The notes: generated from the letters alone by a model not told the origin. Shown: positions 27,500 to 37,288, counted from the first letter of the stretch. The stretch: 64,000 nucleotides of DNA from Pseudomonas sp. S06B 330 (GCF_002845275.2 NZ_CP088149.1:3282501-3346500), one strand, 5' to 3'. Numbers and translations are program-made.

Positions 27500-28303
27500 T
27501 CACGCCCCGGTGTATCGCGGGGCGCGTTGTTCAGCCTGGGCCAGACGGCTTTCGGCCTGGTCCTGGCTGTCGCGCAGCAAGCCCCAGTGCAGGTGGGTCT
27601 GGGTGGCGAATTCGCGTGCGGTGAGGTGGCCGGTCTGCAGCGCCAGGCGCTTGATCGCCTGCACGGCCAGCGGTCCATTGACGGCTATGCGCTGCGCCAG
27701 GCCCAAGGCTGCCGGCAGTAGTTGCTCGTGCGGCACCAGGTCGCTGATCAAACCAATACGTAACGCCTCCTGGGCGTCGACAGGTTCACCGGTAAGGGCG
27801 ATTTTCATGGCGTGGGCAGCGGGAATGGCGCGCAGCAGGTACTGCACGCCACCGGCGGCCGGAATGCTCGCCGTGCCTACTTCGGGCAAACCGAAGCTGG
27901 CCTCGCTGGCGGCAAGCCGCAGGTCACACTGCAGCGCCAGCTCAAAGCCGCCACCCAGACAGGCGCCGTTGATTGCCGCGATGATCGGCTTCCAGATTTC
28001 CAGGTCGGTCAGGTCCAATAGCCGGCCATACCCCCCCTCCTCAGCTTCGGCCTCACGGCTTTTCAGCGCGGCCCCCACATAGCCGGGCACGGTTCGCAAC
28101 GAGGCATTCAGGTTGACGCCCGAACAAAACGCGCGCCCTCCCGCACCAGTAACCACGATGACCCGCACCTGCTCATCGTCCTGGCAGGCGCTTAGCGTCT
28201 TGCGCAGGTGCATCAGCTCGCTGACACTCAGGGTATTGGTCGAGGGTTGCCCATCGAGGGTGATGAGTGCCACGTGCTCGATGATCTTGAACTGTATCGC
28301 CAT
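27500..28303 (-). CDS. Enoyl-CoA hydratase/isomerase family protein
   Basis: A 267-residue crotonase-fold enzyme. The oxyanion-hole segment is A-C-L-G-G-G-F-E-L-A-L. Both catalytic glutamates of true hydratases are present, Glu121 in G-G-F-E and Glu141 in G-L-P-E, so hydratase activity is likely. It hydrates 2-enoyl-CoA to 3-hydroxyacyl-CoA. First gene of an operon with two acyl-CoA ligases, divergent from the large LuxR-type regulator, with a CCACCCG palindrome in the shared promoter region. Confidence 0.9.
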   Translation of the reverse strand: MAIQFKIIEHVALITLDGQPSTNTLSVSELMHLRKTLSACQDDEQVRVIVVTGAGGRAFCSGVNLNASLRTVPGYVGAALKSREAEAEEGGYGRLLDLTDLEIWKPIIAAINGACLGGGFELALQCDLRLAASEASFGLPEVGTASIPAAGGVQYLLRAIPAAHAMKIALTGEPVDAQEALRIGLISDLVPHEQLLPAALGLAQRIAVNGPLAVQAIKRLALQTGHLTAREFATQTHLHWGLLRDSQDQAESRLAQAEQRAPRYTGA

Positions 28304-28406
28304 GGCTAGCTCCTGCTGCGGTGCATGGTGTTCGTGTTGTTGTACGGGTCAGGCAGCACCCCGGTTGTTCTGTCATGCAGTAGAACAACCGCAAGGCTCG
28401 CCCCCA

Positions 28407-28423
28407 CCACCCGCATCGGGTGG
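28407..28423. promoter_or_regulatory. CCACCCG palindrome, site C
   Basis: CCACCCG-CAT-CGGGTGG is a perfect 7-3-7 palindrome in the 213-nt divergent region, 103 nt from the enoyl-CoA hydratase start and 93 nt from the LuxR-family start. One site could serve both directions, giving autoregulation of the regulator together with its catabolic genes. Confidence 0.7.
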
Positions 28424-28516
28424 CGATTGCCAGCCCGATAAGCCAGGGCTTCTAGCGCTGGGTTACATTCAGCTAGATTCAGTGCATGCTTAAAACAAAA
28501 ATGAAGCGGGAAGCCC

Positions 28517-31339
28517 ATGGACAAACACCGCAAGTCCGCTGCAGCGGATAGCCTCGCCAGCCAGGTCCTGAATCTGACACAGTCGCCAATCGTCAGTACC
28601 AAGCTGATCCCGCCACGCAGCACCGGGCGCCTGATTTCCCGCGAGCGCCTGCAGGAGCAGATGCTCAAGGCACGGCGCCAGCGCTGCATCGTGCTGCAGG
28701 GGCCGGCCGGTTGCGGCAAGACGTCGACCTTGATCGCCTGGCGCCAGGCCCTGTTGCCCCTGGGGTTCGACGTGGCCTGGCTGACCCTGTCTGCCGACGA
28801 CAATGAGCTGACTCGCTTTCTCGACTATCTGCTGGCGAGCCTGGGTTACGTCGACCCGAGCCTGGTGCACGAGGCCACGCAACTGGAAGGTCGCGGCATC
28901 GACAGTGAAGCCGTAGAGCGCACGGTGATTACCCTGGTGCGCAGCATTGCCCGTCGCGGTGGCGAACTGGTGCTGGTACTCGATGACCTGCACCACCTGA
29001 CCGACGTGGGCATTCACCAGGCGCTGCAATGGTTGATCGATTACGCGCCGGCCAACCTGCACCTGGTCGTGGTGTCGCGCAGCGCTGTGCCGTTGTCGCT
29101 GGCGCGGCTACGCAGCCAGGACCAGGTGCAAACGTTGAACCTGCGCGATCTGCGCTTCACTGCGGCGGAATCCGAACAGTTTCTCAAGGCGCAGCTGGGC
29201 CAGATCGATGCCCGCGATGCCAAGCTGATGCACGAATTGACCGATGGCTGGGTGGCGGGCTTGCAACTGCTGGCCGTGAGCCGCAAAAAAAATCGTCCGG
29301 CCACAGCGACGGCAACCGAACCGCTGCACACGCAGGTGCGCGACAACCAGGCGTTTGCGCGCTTTTTTGAAGTCGAAGTGTTGTCCCACCTGTCACCCAC
29401 CGACCTTGATTTGTTGTTGCTCATGGCAGTCTGCAACCGCTTTTGTGCCTCGCTTTGCGCAGCCCTGAGTGGTCACCCCGAAGCAGTCAGCGCGGCCAAT
29501 GCGCTGCTGGCACGGCTGGAGCGCGACAACCTGTTCCTGATCCCGGTGGACAGTGCCGGGCGGGAAACCTGGTATCGCCTGCACCCGTTGCTGCGCGAAA
29601 CCCTGCTCAAGTACTTCGATTCGCGCAGCAGCGCTGAACAACAGGCCGTCCATGTGCGGGCCTGGGCCTGGTTCCGCGACCATAACCATCTGGACGAAGC
29701 GGTTCACCATGCGGTCATGGGCGGCGACCCTGCGGCCGCCGCCGTACTGGTGGAGCACCACGCGCAGACCCTGTATGCCCATGGTGACCTGCGCATGTTG
29801 ATCGAGCTGGTGCGCCTGTTGCCGGCAGACCAGGTGCAGTCCCGGGTGAAGCTGCGCCTGATCAAGACGCGCATGCAACTCTATGCCCGCGACTTTGCCG
29901 CCTGCGCCGAAAGCCTGGAGCACTTGTTTCGCGAGGTTCCCGAGCACGATGTGCACGATCGCTTCATGTTGGCGCTGCTACGTGCCTCTCTGGCACTGCA
30001 ACGCGATGACACCGATGCCGCGATGACGGTAGTGCCACAGTTGCTCAACCCACCGCCTGGCAGTGACAGCGTGGCCATCGGCTCCTGCGCCAACATCCTG
30101 TCCTGGCTCTACATGCACCGCGGCGACTACGAAAAAGCCCGCCAGGTCCAGCTTGACCGCCCTGCACTGCTGATCAACGGCGAACCCTTTCTCGGCACCA
30201 GCGCCGGCAGCCTGCAAGGGCGCTGCATGATTGGCCTGAGCCTGGCCCTTGAGGGCCAGATGACGCAGGCTGAACGGGTCTATCGCGATGTACTGGATGA
30301 TGCCGGCCACTGCGGCAAGGCCGGTGCCGACGCCACGTACTTGTCTGCGGCCCTGCTCGGTGAGGTGCTCTACGAAACCAATGAGGTCGATGCCGCTTTC
30401 AAACTGCTGTCCGGCTGGATCGACATCCTCGAACGGATCTCGATTCCCGACTCAGTGCTGCGCGTGCTCCAGGTGCTGTGGAATGTGCAATGGCTGGCGG
30501 GCAACCACCAAGAGGCCTTCGCCTTTGTCGAGCGACTGGATGAATACGCGGTCAAGCTGGGCCTGGATCGTTTGCAGGCCTATTGCCTGACCTGGCAGGT
30601 ACGCTGGTTTCTGCTGCTGGGCGAACCGCAAGCCGCACGCGCCAAACTGACGCGCCTGGAAGCGATCGATGCCCGCCACCCGGATGCCGGACACAGCGCG
30701 CTCAAGGAAATTCACATCCTCACCGAGAACGCCCGGGTGCGCTGGCAGCTTGATCAGGGCGACCTGGACGGCGCCTGCGAGCGCCTGGAGCAACTGATTG
30801 CGACCTGTGAACAGCACCGTCGGCAGCTGGGTACCGTGCGCTTGCTGGTGCTGAGCGCGGTGGTCGAAGCCGAGCGCGGCAATCAGGACCGGGCACGTGA
30901 CAAGGTCATGGAGGCGCTACGCCGCGGGCAACGCTTCGGCTTGCTGCGCAGCCTGCTGGATGCCCATCCCGATGGACTGGCGCTGATCAGCGCAGTCGCC
31001 AGCCGGGAAGACTTGGACCCTGTGCTGGCCTTCTATGTCGAACGGCTGCAAGCGGCGCAGGCGGCGGTGCCTGAAATGGCAACCGGCAAACCGACAGTCG
31101 CCGCACCGCGCAAGCCCAGTGCAACCGCAATCGAACCGTTGAGCGAGCGTGAAATCGAAGTATTGCGCCTGCTCGCCCAAGCCCTGCCGAACAAGAAAAT
31201 CGCCCGGGCGCTGGGGCTGTCACCCGAAACCGTGAAATGGCACCTGAGCCATATCTACAGCAAGCTGGGTGTCAGCAGCCGCGATGAAGCCGTTGCGCGC
31301 ATGCGTGATCTTGAATCCCCCAACAGCGACGTCCGCTGA
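28517..31339 (+). CDS. MalT-like large LuxR-family (LAL/STAND) regulator
   Basis: A 940-residue signal-transduction ATPase regulator. The Walker A motif G-P-A-G-C-G-K-T-S is at 62-70 and Walker [11 protein letters not shown] near 155. A long TPR-like helical sensor fills the middle, and a C-terminal LuxR helix-turn-helix begins at [12 protein letters not shown] and includes [10 protein letters not shown]. Relatives are MalT, AlkS and AcoK, which oligomerise with ATP and an inducer and activate transcription. It sits at the centre of the four-operon acyl-CoA cluster, so it is a prime candidate to bind the CCACCCG palindromes, with a pathway substrate or CoA ester as inducer. Confidence 0.9.
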   Translation: MDKHRKSAAADSLASQVLNLTQSPIVSTKLIPPRSTGRLISRERLQEQMLKARRQRCIVLQGPAGCGKTSTLIAWRQALLPLGFDVAWLTLSADDNELTRFLDYLLASLGYVDPSLVHEATQLEGRGIDSEAVERTVITLVRSIARRGGELVLVLDDLHHLTDVGIHQALQWLIDYAPANLHLVVVSRSAVPLSLARLRSQDQVQTLNLRDLRFTAAESEQFLKAQLGQIDARDAKLMHELTDGWVAGLQLLAVSRKKNRPATATATEPLHTQVRDNQAFARFFEVEVLSHLSPTDLDLLLLMAVCNRFCASLCAALSGHPEAVSAANALLARLERDNLFLIPVDSAGRETWYRLHPLLRETLLKYFDSRSSAEQQAVHVRAWAWFRDHNHLDEAVHHAVMGGDPAAAAVLVEHHAQTLYAHGDLRMLIELVRLLPADQVQSRVKLRLIKTRMQLYARDFAACAESLEHLFREVPEHDVHDRFMLALLRASLALQRDDTDAAMTVVPQLLNPPPGSDSVAIGSCANILSWLYMHRGDYEKARQVQLDRPALLINGEPFLGTSAGSLQGRCMIGLSLALEGQMTQAERVYRDVLDDAGHCGKAGADATYLSAALLGEVLYETNEVDAAFKLLSGWIDILERISIPDSVLRVLQVLWNVQWLAGNHQEAFAFVERLDEYAVKLGLDRLQAYCLTWQVRWFLLLGEPQAARAKLTRLEAIDARHPDAGHSALKEIHILTENARVRWQLDQGDLDGACERLEQLIATCEQHRRQLGTVRLLVLSAVVEAERGNQDRARDKVMEALRRGQRFGLLRSLLDAHPDGLALISAVASREDLDPVLAFYVERLQAAQAAVPEMATGKPTVAAPRKPSATAIEPLSEREIEVLRLLAQALPNKKIARALGLSPETVKWHLSHIYSKLGVSSRDEAVARMRDLESPNSDVR

Positions 31340-31376
31340 GTTAAACACCCTCCTCCACCGCGTGTTTTTGACCTCG

Positions 31377-31393
31377 CCACCCGCCTCGGGTGG
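31377..31393. promoter_or_regulatory. CCACCCG palindrome, site D
   Basis: CCACCCG-CCT-CGGGTGG is a perfect palindrome; with its flanks, GCCACCCGCCTCGGGTGGC, the arms extend to 8 bp. It lies between the LuxR gene and the second ACAD-thiolase operon, 107 nt before that operon's start. Fourth and strongest copy of the motif. Confidence 0.7.
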
Positions 31394-31500
31394 CGTTCGG
31401 CCAACGACCGCAGCCTATCGTAATCCTCAAGCCACAGGCGCACTGCGCGCCGTGCGTAAGCGCTTGGCCCACGCGGCCGGCCATCCTTGAGGAGACTTGC

Positions 31501-32640
31501 GTGCAGATTGCCCGAACCGTCCTGCGTGACGACCATGAAATGTTCCGCACTACCGTGCGCCGTTTTTTCGAACGTGAATGCCTGCCACGGCAGGCGGCGT
31601 GGGACAACGCTGGCCAGGTTGACCGCGAAACCTGGCTCAAGGCCGGTCGTGAGGGCTTGCTGGGTATCAGCTTGCCCACCGAATACGGCGGTGGTGGCGG
31701 TGATTTCGGCCACTGCGCGGTGTTCAACGAAGAGTTCGCCCGCTGCGGTATCAGCGGCCCTTACTTCGGCATGCACTCCGACGTCATCGCCCCGTACATC
31801 AACCGTTGCGGCAGCGAAGAACAAAAGCGCCGATGGCTGCCAGCGGTCTGCGCCGGCGAAATCATCCTGGCCATCGCCATGACTGAACCTGGTACCGGCT
31901 CCGACCTCAAGGCCGTGCGTACCACCGCCGTGCGCGAAGGCGACGAGTATGTGATCAACGGCAGCAAGACCTTCATCAGCAACGGCCTGACGGCGGACCT
32001 GGTGATCGTCGTGTGCAAGACCGATCCGAATGCCGGCGCCAAGGGCATCAGCCTGATCGCGGTGGAAGCCAACCGCCCGGGCTTTGTCCGCGGGCGCAAA
32101 CTGGACAAGGTCGGCCAGCACGCGCAGGACACCGCCGAGCTGTATTTCGACAACGTGCGAGTGCCCGTAGCCAACCGCCTGGGCGAAGAAGGCCTGGGTT
32201 TCAGTTACCTGATGGCCGAATTGCCCCAGGAGCGCTTCTCCATCGCAGTGTCTGCTGCGGCCAAGCTGGAACGCCTGTTGGAGCAGACCCTGGATTACGT
32301 TAAGGAACGCAAGGCGTTCAACCAGAGCGTCTGGGACTTTCAGAACACCAAGTTCAAGCTCGTCGATATCAAGGCCCAGGCCACCGCGCTGCGGGTAATG
32401 GTCGATTACTACCTGAGCGAGCACATGCGTCGGCGCCTGACCCTCGAAGAAGCGGCGATTGCCAAGCTGCACACCACCGAAACCCTCTCGCGCTGCATCG
32501 ACGACATGGTCCAGTTGCACGGTGGCTATGGCTACATGCTCGAGTACCCGATCGCCCGCGCCTTTGTCGACATGCGCGTCAACCGTATTTATGGCGGCAC
32601 CAGTGAAGTCATGCGCGAACTGATCGCGCGCAAGCTCTGA
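31501..32640 (+). CDS. Acyl-CoA dehydrogenase
   Basis: A 379-residue acyl-CoA dehydrogenase starting at GTG, placed 6 nt after GAGGAG. This start gives exactly the length of its paralog at 23053-24192, whereas the longer frame reads through the promoter and palindrome. The M-T-E-P-G-T-G-S-D-L-K-A motif and the C-terminal I-Y-G-G-T-S-E-V-M-R-E-L-I-A are intact. First gene of the operon ACAD-thiolase-MaoC-MaoC-SDR. It probably oxidises an acyl-CoA to the enoyl-CoA hydrated by the MaoC proteins. Confidence 0.9.
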   Translation: MQIARTVLRDDHEMFRTTVRRFFERECLPRQAAWDNAGQVDRETWLKAGREGLLGISLPTEYGGGGGDFGHCAVFNEEFARCGISGPYFGMHSDVIAPYINRCGSEEQKRRWLPAVCAGEIILAIAMTEPGTGSDLKAVRTTAVREGDEYVINGSKTFISNGLTADLVIVVCKTDPNAGAKGISLIAVEANRPGFVRGRKLDKVGQHAQDTAELYFDNVRVPVANRLGEEGLGFSYLMAELPQERFSIAVSAAAKLERLLEQTLDYVKERKAFNQSVWDFQNTKFKLVDIKAQATALRVMVDYYLSEHMRRRLTLEEAAIAKLHTTETLSRCIDDMVQLHGGYGYMLEYPIARAFVDMRVNRIYGGTSEVMRELIARKL

Positions 32641-32666
32641 CCCTACAAAACAACAAGGAAAATACG

Positions 32667-33851
32667 ATGAGCAGCAAGGTATTCGTGGCTGGCGTGGGCA
32701 TGATTCAGTTCAAAAAGCCTGGCACCAATGAACCCTACGATGTCATGGGTGAACAGGCGATTCGCCAGGCCCTGGCCGATTGCGGCGTGGATTTCAGTCA
32801 CATCCAGCAGGCCTATGCCGGGTATGTCTACGGCGACTCCACCTGCGGGCAGAAAGCCCTGTACCGCGTAGGCATGAGCGGTATCCCGCTGATCAACGTC
32901 AACAACAACTGTGCCACCGGCTCCAGCGCGTTGTTCCTGGCCCGCCAGGCGGTGCAGAGCGGCGCGGTCGACTGCGCCTTGGCGTTCGGCTTTGAGCAGA
33001 TGAACCCCGGCGCGCTGAAATCAGCCTGGACCGATCGCGCCCCGGCCACCGAGCGGGCATTGAAACTGACCAATGAACTGGTGGGCATGCCGGACCTGCC
33101 CACCGCCATCCGCCAGTTCGCCGGTGCCGGTCACGCGCACATGCAAAAATACGGCACGCAACTGGCCACCTTTGCCAAGATTCGCGCCAAGGCCAGTCAA
33201 CACGCGGCACGCAACCCACTGGCGGTGTTTCGCAATGTGGTCAGCACTGAAGACGTACTGGCCGCCCCCATGCTCTGGGAAGGGGTATTGACCCGGCTGA
33301 TGGCCTGCCCGCCCACCTGCGGCGCCGCTGCCGCCATTGTGGTCTCGGAAAGCTTTGCGAAAAAACACGGTATGCGCACCGATGTGCTGATTGCCGGGCA
33401 AGCGCTGACCACCGACCTGCCCAGCACATACGACGCCCACGACATGATTCGCGTGGTCGGCTTCGACATGACCCGCATGGCGGCCGACATCGCTTACAAC
33501 CAGGCCGGCATCGGTCCGCAAGACATCGACGTCATCGAGTTGCACGACTGCTTTGCCCAGAACGAGCTGCTGACCTATGAAGGCCTGGGGCTGTGCGCCG
33601 AAGGCGCAGGCGAGCAACTGGTTAACGAGGGTGACAACACCTATGGCGGTCGCTGGGTCACCAACCCGTCTGGCGGCCTGCTCTCCAAAGGTCACCCCCT
33701 GGGCGCCACGGGTCTGGCCCAGTGCTACGAGTTGACGCATCAACTGCGCGGTAGCGCCGAGCAGCGTCAGGTCCAGGACGCGCGTATCGCGGTGCAGCAC
33801 AACCTCGGCCTGGGCGGCGCCTGCGTGGTGACCGTGTACCAGAAGAACTGA
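32667..33851 (+). CDS. SCPx-type thiolase (lipid-transfer protein-like)
   Basis: A 394-residue thiolase-fold enzyme, paralogous to the product at 21816-23024. Cys82 in N-N-N-C-A-T-G-S, I-E-L-H-D-C-F-A-Q-N-E and G-G-L-L-S-K-G-H-P-L-G-A-T-G-L are conserved. It would cleave the 3-ketoacyl-CoA formed by the SDR encoded in the same operon. It lacks an SCP2 lipid-binding domain. It is 26 nt downstream of its ACAD and preceded by AAGGAAA. Confidence 0.88.
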   Translation: MSSKVFVAGVGMIQFKKPGTNEPYDVMGEQAIRQALADCGVDFSHIQQAYAGYVYGDSTCGQKALYRVGMSGIPLINVNNNCATGSSALFLARQAVQSGAVDCALAFGFEQMNPGALKSAWTDRAPATERALKLTNELVGMPDLPTAIRQFAGAGHAHMQKYGTQLATFAKIRAKASQHAARNPLAVFRNVVSTEDVLAAPMLWEGVLTRLMACPPTCGAAAAIVVSESFAKKHGMRTDVLIAGQALTTDLPSTYDAHDMIRVVGFDMTRMAADIAYNQAGIGPQDIDVIELHDCFAQNELLTYEGLGLCAEGAGEQLVNEGDNTYGGRWVTNPSGGLLSKGHPLGATGLAQCYELTHQLRGSAEQRQVQDARIAVQHNLGLGGACVVTVYQKN

Positions 33852-33879
33852 TACGGCCAGCCCCTCAAGGAACCTTCAC

Positions 33880-34320
33880 ATGATCGACAAAAAACACATC
33901 GGCCGCGAGTTGCCGGCCTTTCTCGTCACCGCCGAAGCCGGCCAACTGCGGTTTTTCGCCAAGGCCACCGGTGAAACCAACCCGATCTACTTCGATGAAC
34001 AGGCCGCCCGTGATGCCGGTCACCCTGGCCTGCCGCTTGCGCCGACCTTTCTGTTCTCGCTGGAGTTCCAGATCCCGTCCAATGCCTGGCGTGAAGAGTT
34101 GGGCATCGTCACCGCGCGCATCCTGCACGGAGAGGAGTCGTTCCGTTATCACCGCATGGCCTATGCCGGCGACACCCTGCGTTTTGCGGTGCGCATCGCC
34201 GACATCTACGACAAGAAAGACGGTGCCCTGGAATTCGTGGTGCGCGAAACCCGCGTGACCAACCAGCACGGTGAGCACGTTGCCGACCTGCGCAGCGTAC
34301 TCGTGCAGCGCAACAGCTGA
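33880..34320 (+). CDS. MaoC-like N-terminal (FAS1-like) dehydratase domain protein
   Basis: A 146-residue hot-dog-fold protein. The motif G-E-T-N-P-I-Y-F-D-E-Q-A-A-R-D-A-G-H near residue 31 matches the MaoC_dehydrat_N family, in which the catalytic Asp/His pair of the hydratase-2 motif is altered. Such proteins usually form a heterodimer with a catalytic MaoC partner encoded next door, as here. Together they hydrate bulky enoyl-CoAs, as known for steroid side-chain hydratases. It lies 28 nt after the thiolase and 14 nt before the partner. Confidence 0.82.
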   Translation: MIDKKHIGRELPAFLVTAEAGQLRFFAKATGETNPIYFDEQAARDAGHPGLPLAPTFLFSLEFQIPSNAWREELGIVTARILHGEESFRYHRMAYAGDTLRFAVRIADIYDKKDGALEFVVRETRVTNQHGEHVADLRSVLVQRNS

Positions 34321-34334
34321 AGCGGAGAACACTG

Positions 34335-34751
34335 ATGAACACCACACACCTGCAACAGCTGAACGTCGGCGACACCCTGCCGCCCCTGACTCTGGCCGCC
34401 ATCAACCGCACCACACTGGCACTGTTCGCCGGTGCTTCGGGGGATCACAACGCCATTCATATCGACACCGATTACGCGCGCAAGGCTGGCATGGCTGACG
34501 TGTTCGCGCACGGCATGCTGTCGATGGCCTACCTCGGTCGCCTGCTGACGCAATGGGTCGACCAACGCCAACTGCGCGCGTTCGGCGTGCGCTTTCTCGG
34601 CATTACCCACCTGGGCCACCAGATCACCTGCAGCGCCACCGTGGTCGAGCGCTTCGAGGCCGAGGGCGAACAACGCCTCAAGGTCGAGATCCGCACCAGC
34701 AACCAGTACGGCGAAATCAAGATTGTCGGCGACGCCGTCATCGCTCTGTAA
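34335..34751 (+). CDS. MaoC family enoyl-CoA hydratase (catalytic partner)
   Basis: A 138-residue hot-dog-fold R-specific hydratase. The hydratase-2 motif is complete: G-A-S-G-D-H-N-A-I-H-I-D-T-D-Y-A, giving Asp and His for water addition, and A-H-G-M-L-S-M follows. It presumably pairs with the preceding non-canonical subunit. Having MaoC-type hydratases in one operon and a crotonase-type hydratase in another implies two rounds, or two stereochemical types, of hydration in the pathway. Confidence 0.87.
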   Translation: MNTTHLQQLNVGDTLPPLTLAAINRTTLALFAGASGDHNAIHIDTDYARKAGMADVFAHGMLSMAYLGRLLTQWVDQRQLRAFGVRFLGITHLGHQITCSATVVERFEAEGEQRLKVEIRTSNQYGEIKIVGDAVIAL

Positions 34752-34780
34752 ACACCATTGATAATCGAGGAGCTTCACCC

Positions 34781-35605
34781 ATGGCAAAACTTGAAGGTAA
34801 AGTCGCGCTGGTCACCGGTTCCGGGCGCGGTATCGGCCAGCAGATTGCACTGAAACTGGCCAGCGAAGGCGCCCGCGTGGTGATCAACGACCTGGACCTA
34901 GATCCTGCACAGGAAACCGCCGAGCTGATCCGCAAGATGGGTGGCCAGGCCGCCGTGTGCCACGGCAATGTCAGCGCCCCGGACTTCGCCGACCGCTACA
35001 TCAAGACGGCGATGGACCACTTCAATAGCATCGACATCATCGTCAACAACGCGGGCTACACCTGGGACGACGTTATTCAAAAGATGAGCGACGAGCAGTG
35101 GTACGCCATTGTCGATTGCCACATGACCGCCCCCTTCCGCATCCTGCGCGCGGCCTACCCGGTGATCAAGGCACAGGCGCTGGCCGATGCCGCGCAGGAG
35201 CGGGAAGTGTTCCGCAAAGTCGTCAACATCTCTTCGGTTTCAGCGCTCAATGGCAATGCCGGGCAGATGAACTACTCCTCGGCCAAAGCCGGCGTGATCG
35301 GCATGACCCGGGCACTGGCGCGCGAGTGGGGGCGCTTCAAGGTCAACGTCAACGCCGTGGCCTTTGGGTTCATCGAAACCCGCATGACCTGTGCCGATGC
35401 CCACGCCGGTGCCACGGTGAACATCGAAGGTCGAGACATTCGCGTCGGGATCAGCCCGGAGGCGGCCAAGTCGTTTGCCCAGCGCAACCCTCTGGGCCGC
35501 CCAGGCACGGTGAAGGAAGCCGCCGACGCGGTGTACCTGTTCTGCTCACCGGAGTCGAACTACATCACCGCGCAGACCATCGCGGTCGCCGGCAATCTGC
35601 AATAA
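34781..35605 (+). CDS. Short-chain dehydrogenase/reductase (FabG-like)
   Basis: A 274-residue classical SDR. The cofactor motif is T-G-S-G-R-G-I-G at 12-19, N-N-A-G is at 89-92, and the catalytic Ser near 152, Tyr165 and Lys169 are present in S-S-V-S and Y-S-S-A-K. The start at the ATG after CGAGGAG is clear; the longer frame overlaps the MaoC gene. In this operon it should oxidise the 3-hydroxyacyl-CoA to the 3-ketoacyl-CoA. Asp37/Asp39 after the second strand (I-N-D-L-D) favour NAD over NADP. Confidence 0.9.
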   Translation: MAKLEGKVALVTGSGRGIGQQIALKLASEGARVVINDLDLDPAQETAELIRKMGGQAAVCHGNVSAPDFADRYIKTAMDHFNSIDIIVNNAGYTWDDVIQKMSDEQWYAIVDCHMTAPFRILRAAYPVIKAQALADAAQEREVFRKVVNISSVSALNGNAGQMNYSSAKAGVIGMTRALAREWGRFKVNVNAVAFGFIETRMTCADAHAGATVNIEGRDIRVGISPEAAKSFAQRNPLGRPGTVKEAADAVYLFCSPESNYITAQTIAVAGNLQ

Positions 35606-35611
35606 GTGCGC

Positions 35612-35641
35612 CGGCAGCCACGCCGACGGGCGTGGCTGCCG
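35612..35641. terminator. Strong hairpin after the SDR gene
   Basis: CGGCAGCCACGCC and GGCGTGGCTGCCG form a perfect 13-bp stem with loop GACG, starting 6 nt after the SDR stop codon. No T tract follows, so rho-independent activity is uncertain, but it would at least attenuate read-through into the TetR gene. Confidence 0.6.
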
Positions 35642-35671
35642 TGCCCGCGCTTGCTGAGGGCAGGATCTCCC

Positions 35672-36331
35672 ATGTACACGACTGAAAACCACATTCGCCT
35701 GGCCGCAATCAAACTGATCTCGCGCAACGGTTTTGAAGCCATGAGCCTTCGTCAACTGGCGGCGCACGCCCAGGTCACCACCTCTACCCTGTACCTGTAC
35801 TTCCAGAACAAAGACGAGTTGCTGCTGGCGCTGGTCATGGAGTACCTCGAGGGGCTTTCGCTGCAGTGGCAACGCCGCCGCCCTGCCGCCGCGCGTGCGG
35901 ATGTGCAACTGCTCACCTTTATCGCGGGCCATGTGCGCTTTCACCTTGAGCATCAGGACCAGGCCATACTTGGCAACCTGGAGTTCAGAAGCTTGCACGC
36001 CGAGGCGCAGGTGAAGGTCCGTCATGCCCAGCGGTTGTACCTGAACAGCTTACAGGCGGTGCTCGAACAGGGCGTTAAGGAAGGATGCCTCCGTTGCGCT
36101 GAGCCCAAACTGATGGCCCGTACCCTGTCCAACCTGCTCACCCATGCCTGCATCTGGTACCAGGACGATGGCCGCTGGTGCATTGATGAAGTCATCAGTC
36201 ATTACTCGGCGCTGGTGCTGAAAATGTTGGGCGCCGCGCCCAGCGCTTTCCAGGGGCGACCTGCAGCCCGCACCATCAGCCGTCGCCACACCCCAAACGC
36301 CATGCTCAAGCCGCTCGTGCAAGTGTCCTGA
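35672..36331 (+). CDS. TetR-family transcriptional regulator
   Basis: A 219-residue TetR-type repressor. The helix-turn-helix is at about residues 20-45 (M-S-L-R-Q-L-A-A-H-A-Q-V-T-T-S-T-L-Y-L-Y-F-Q-N-K-D-E-L-L), followed by the alpha-helical ligand domain. The start M-Y-T-T-E-N-H was chosen over an upstream one that lies inside the terminator hairpin. It is the last gene of the catabolic cluster and is an alternative candidate for binding the CCACCCG palindromes, since TetR proteins favour palindromes of this length and many respond to acyl-CoAs. Confidence 0.88.
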   Translation: MYTTENHIRLAAIKLISRNGFEAMSLRQLAAHAQVTTSTLYLYFQNKDELLLALVMEYLEGLSLQWQRRRPAAARADVQLLTFIAGHVRFHLEHQDQAILGNLEFRSLHAEAQVKVRHAQRLYLNSLQAVLEQGVKEGCLRCAEPKLMARTLSNLLTHACIWYQDDGRWCIDEVISHYSALVLKMLGAAPSAFQGRPAARTISRRHTPNAMLKPLVQVS

Positions 36332-36440
36332 GCCCGTTGTTCGAGGTCAACGACAGCATCATCGGGGGTAGATGGTTTTGGTGCTGAGGTGCTTGGAGCG
36401 CGAGATTATCCAGTCGATGTGGCGACGCGGTCGGCCCATT

Positions 36441-36535
36441 GTGGGAGCCGGTCATGCCAGCGATGGTATCGACGCGGTGTCAGTTGCTGTGCGGTGTCTG
36501 CATCGCTGGCAAGACCAGCGCCCACAAAAGCGAGC
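36441..36535. repeat. REP-type doublet, second family
   Basis: GTGGGAGCCGGTCATGCC and AGCGATG on the left pair with CATCGCT and GGCAAGACCAGCGCCCAC on the right, around a 45-nt spacer that contains GACGCGGTGTCAGTTG. Most of the spacer and right arm recur at 18379-18441. It occupies the centre of the 417-nt gene-free stretch between the TetR gene and the next minus-strand gene. Confidence 0.65.
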
Positions 36536-36638
36536 GCAACGCCTCGCTCTGTTGATCTTGCTTTTGATCTTTGTACGCGCAGGTTCAGGCGCCGCAATCT
36601 GCGACTTCAGGAGGCCGTATGCAGGAGCAAGCGGTTTT

Positions 36639-36681
36639 GCCTACTTTTTCCAAAAAAAAAGTAGGCCGCCGTAAAGGCGGA
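36639..36681. other. A/T-rich hairpin followed by a second hairpin
   Basis: GCCTACTTTTT pairs with AAAAAGTAGGC, at once followed by CCGCC-GTAAA-GGCGG. I recall this motif combination as a recurrent intergenic element in pseudomonads. It could terminate transcription from either side of the 36332-36748 gap. That gap otherwise holds only the REP-type doublet and no credible gene. Confidence 0.5.
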
Positions 36682-36748
36682 AGGGGCCGGTAGCCTCACC
36701 ACATCGACTGGATAAGCTCACGCCCCAACATCCATTTACTACCGGAAC

Positions 36749-37201
36749 TCAAGGCGTTACCTGATACCCCTTGCCTTGCAAGCAACTGGTATAGGCCGAG
36801 GCACTGGTCGACTCACTGGTCCTGCGCTGTTCGCGCCGATCCTGGCGTTGATGGGCACCACCGACCACCACACCGACAGCGGCGGTTTCCTTGGCACGGT
36901 TTTGCCGATAATCCTGTTTCACATCATCATCGACGCGATCAGAGATCTCATCATGCTGATTTTCCCGCACTCCCGCCCCCACAGCACCGGCAGCAGCCCC
37001 CACAGCAGCGCCTTTGATGCGTCCGCCGCTTGGCGTCGAGGTGCTACTCGAGGCGCTGTTGGCGATGCTGTGGCACTCATTCATGTCCAACTGCACTTGC
37101 TGGGAACTCTGGCCGTTCAGCGGCACCACGGTTTCGGCGTTTGCCTGGGCATTGCACAACGCCAATGCCACGCATAGACCTACCGACGACAACCTGAACA
37201 T
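36749..37201 (-). CDS. Exported glycine-zipper protein
   Basis: A 150-residue protein with a signal peptide (F-R-L-S-S-V-G-L-C-V-A-L-A-L-C-N-A-Q-A-N-A). A glycine-zipper segment G-G-R-I-K-G-A-A-V-G-A-A-A-G-A-V-G-A-G-V follows, and then a highly charged, Arg/Gln/Glu-rich tail ending in C-L-Q-G-K-G-Y. Two mature Cys (N-E-C-H and S-C-L-Q) may form a disulfide. The start follows GGAGGTCATC. Glycine zippers insert in or associate with membranes; an outer-membrane or envelope-stress role is possible but unproven. Confidence 0.75.
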   Translation of the reverse strand: MFRLSSVGLCVALALCNAQANAETVVPLNGQSSQQVQLDMNECHSIANSASSSTSTPSGGRIKGAAVGAAAGAVGAGVRENQHDEISDRVDDDVKQDYRQNRAKETAAVGVVVGGAHQRQDRREQRRTSESTSASAYTSCLQGKGYQVTP

Positions 37202-37288
37202 GATGACCTCCGGATCCTGTGCCTGCTTCGGAAAGCGAAGCAACCTGACTCAGTGTAGATCCTATGGCCAGATAGGCACACGCAGTAT

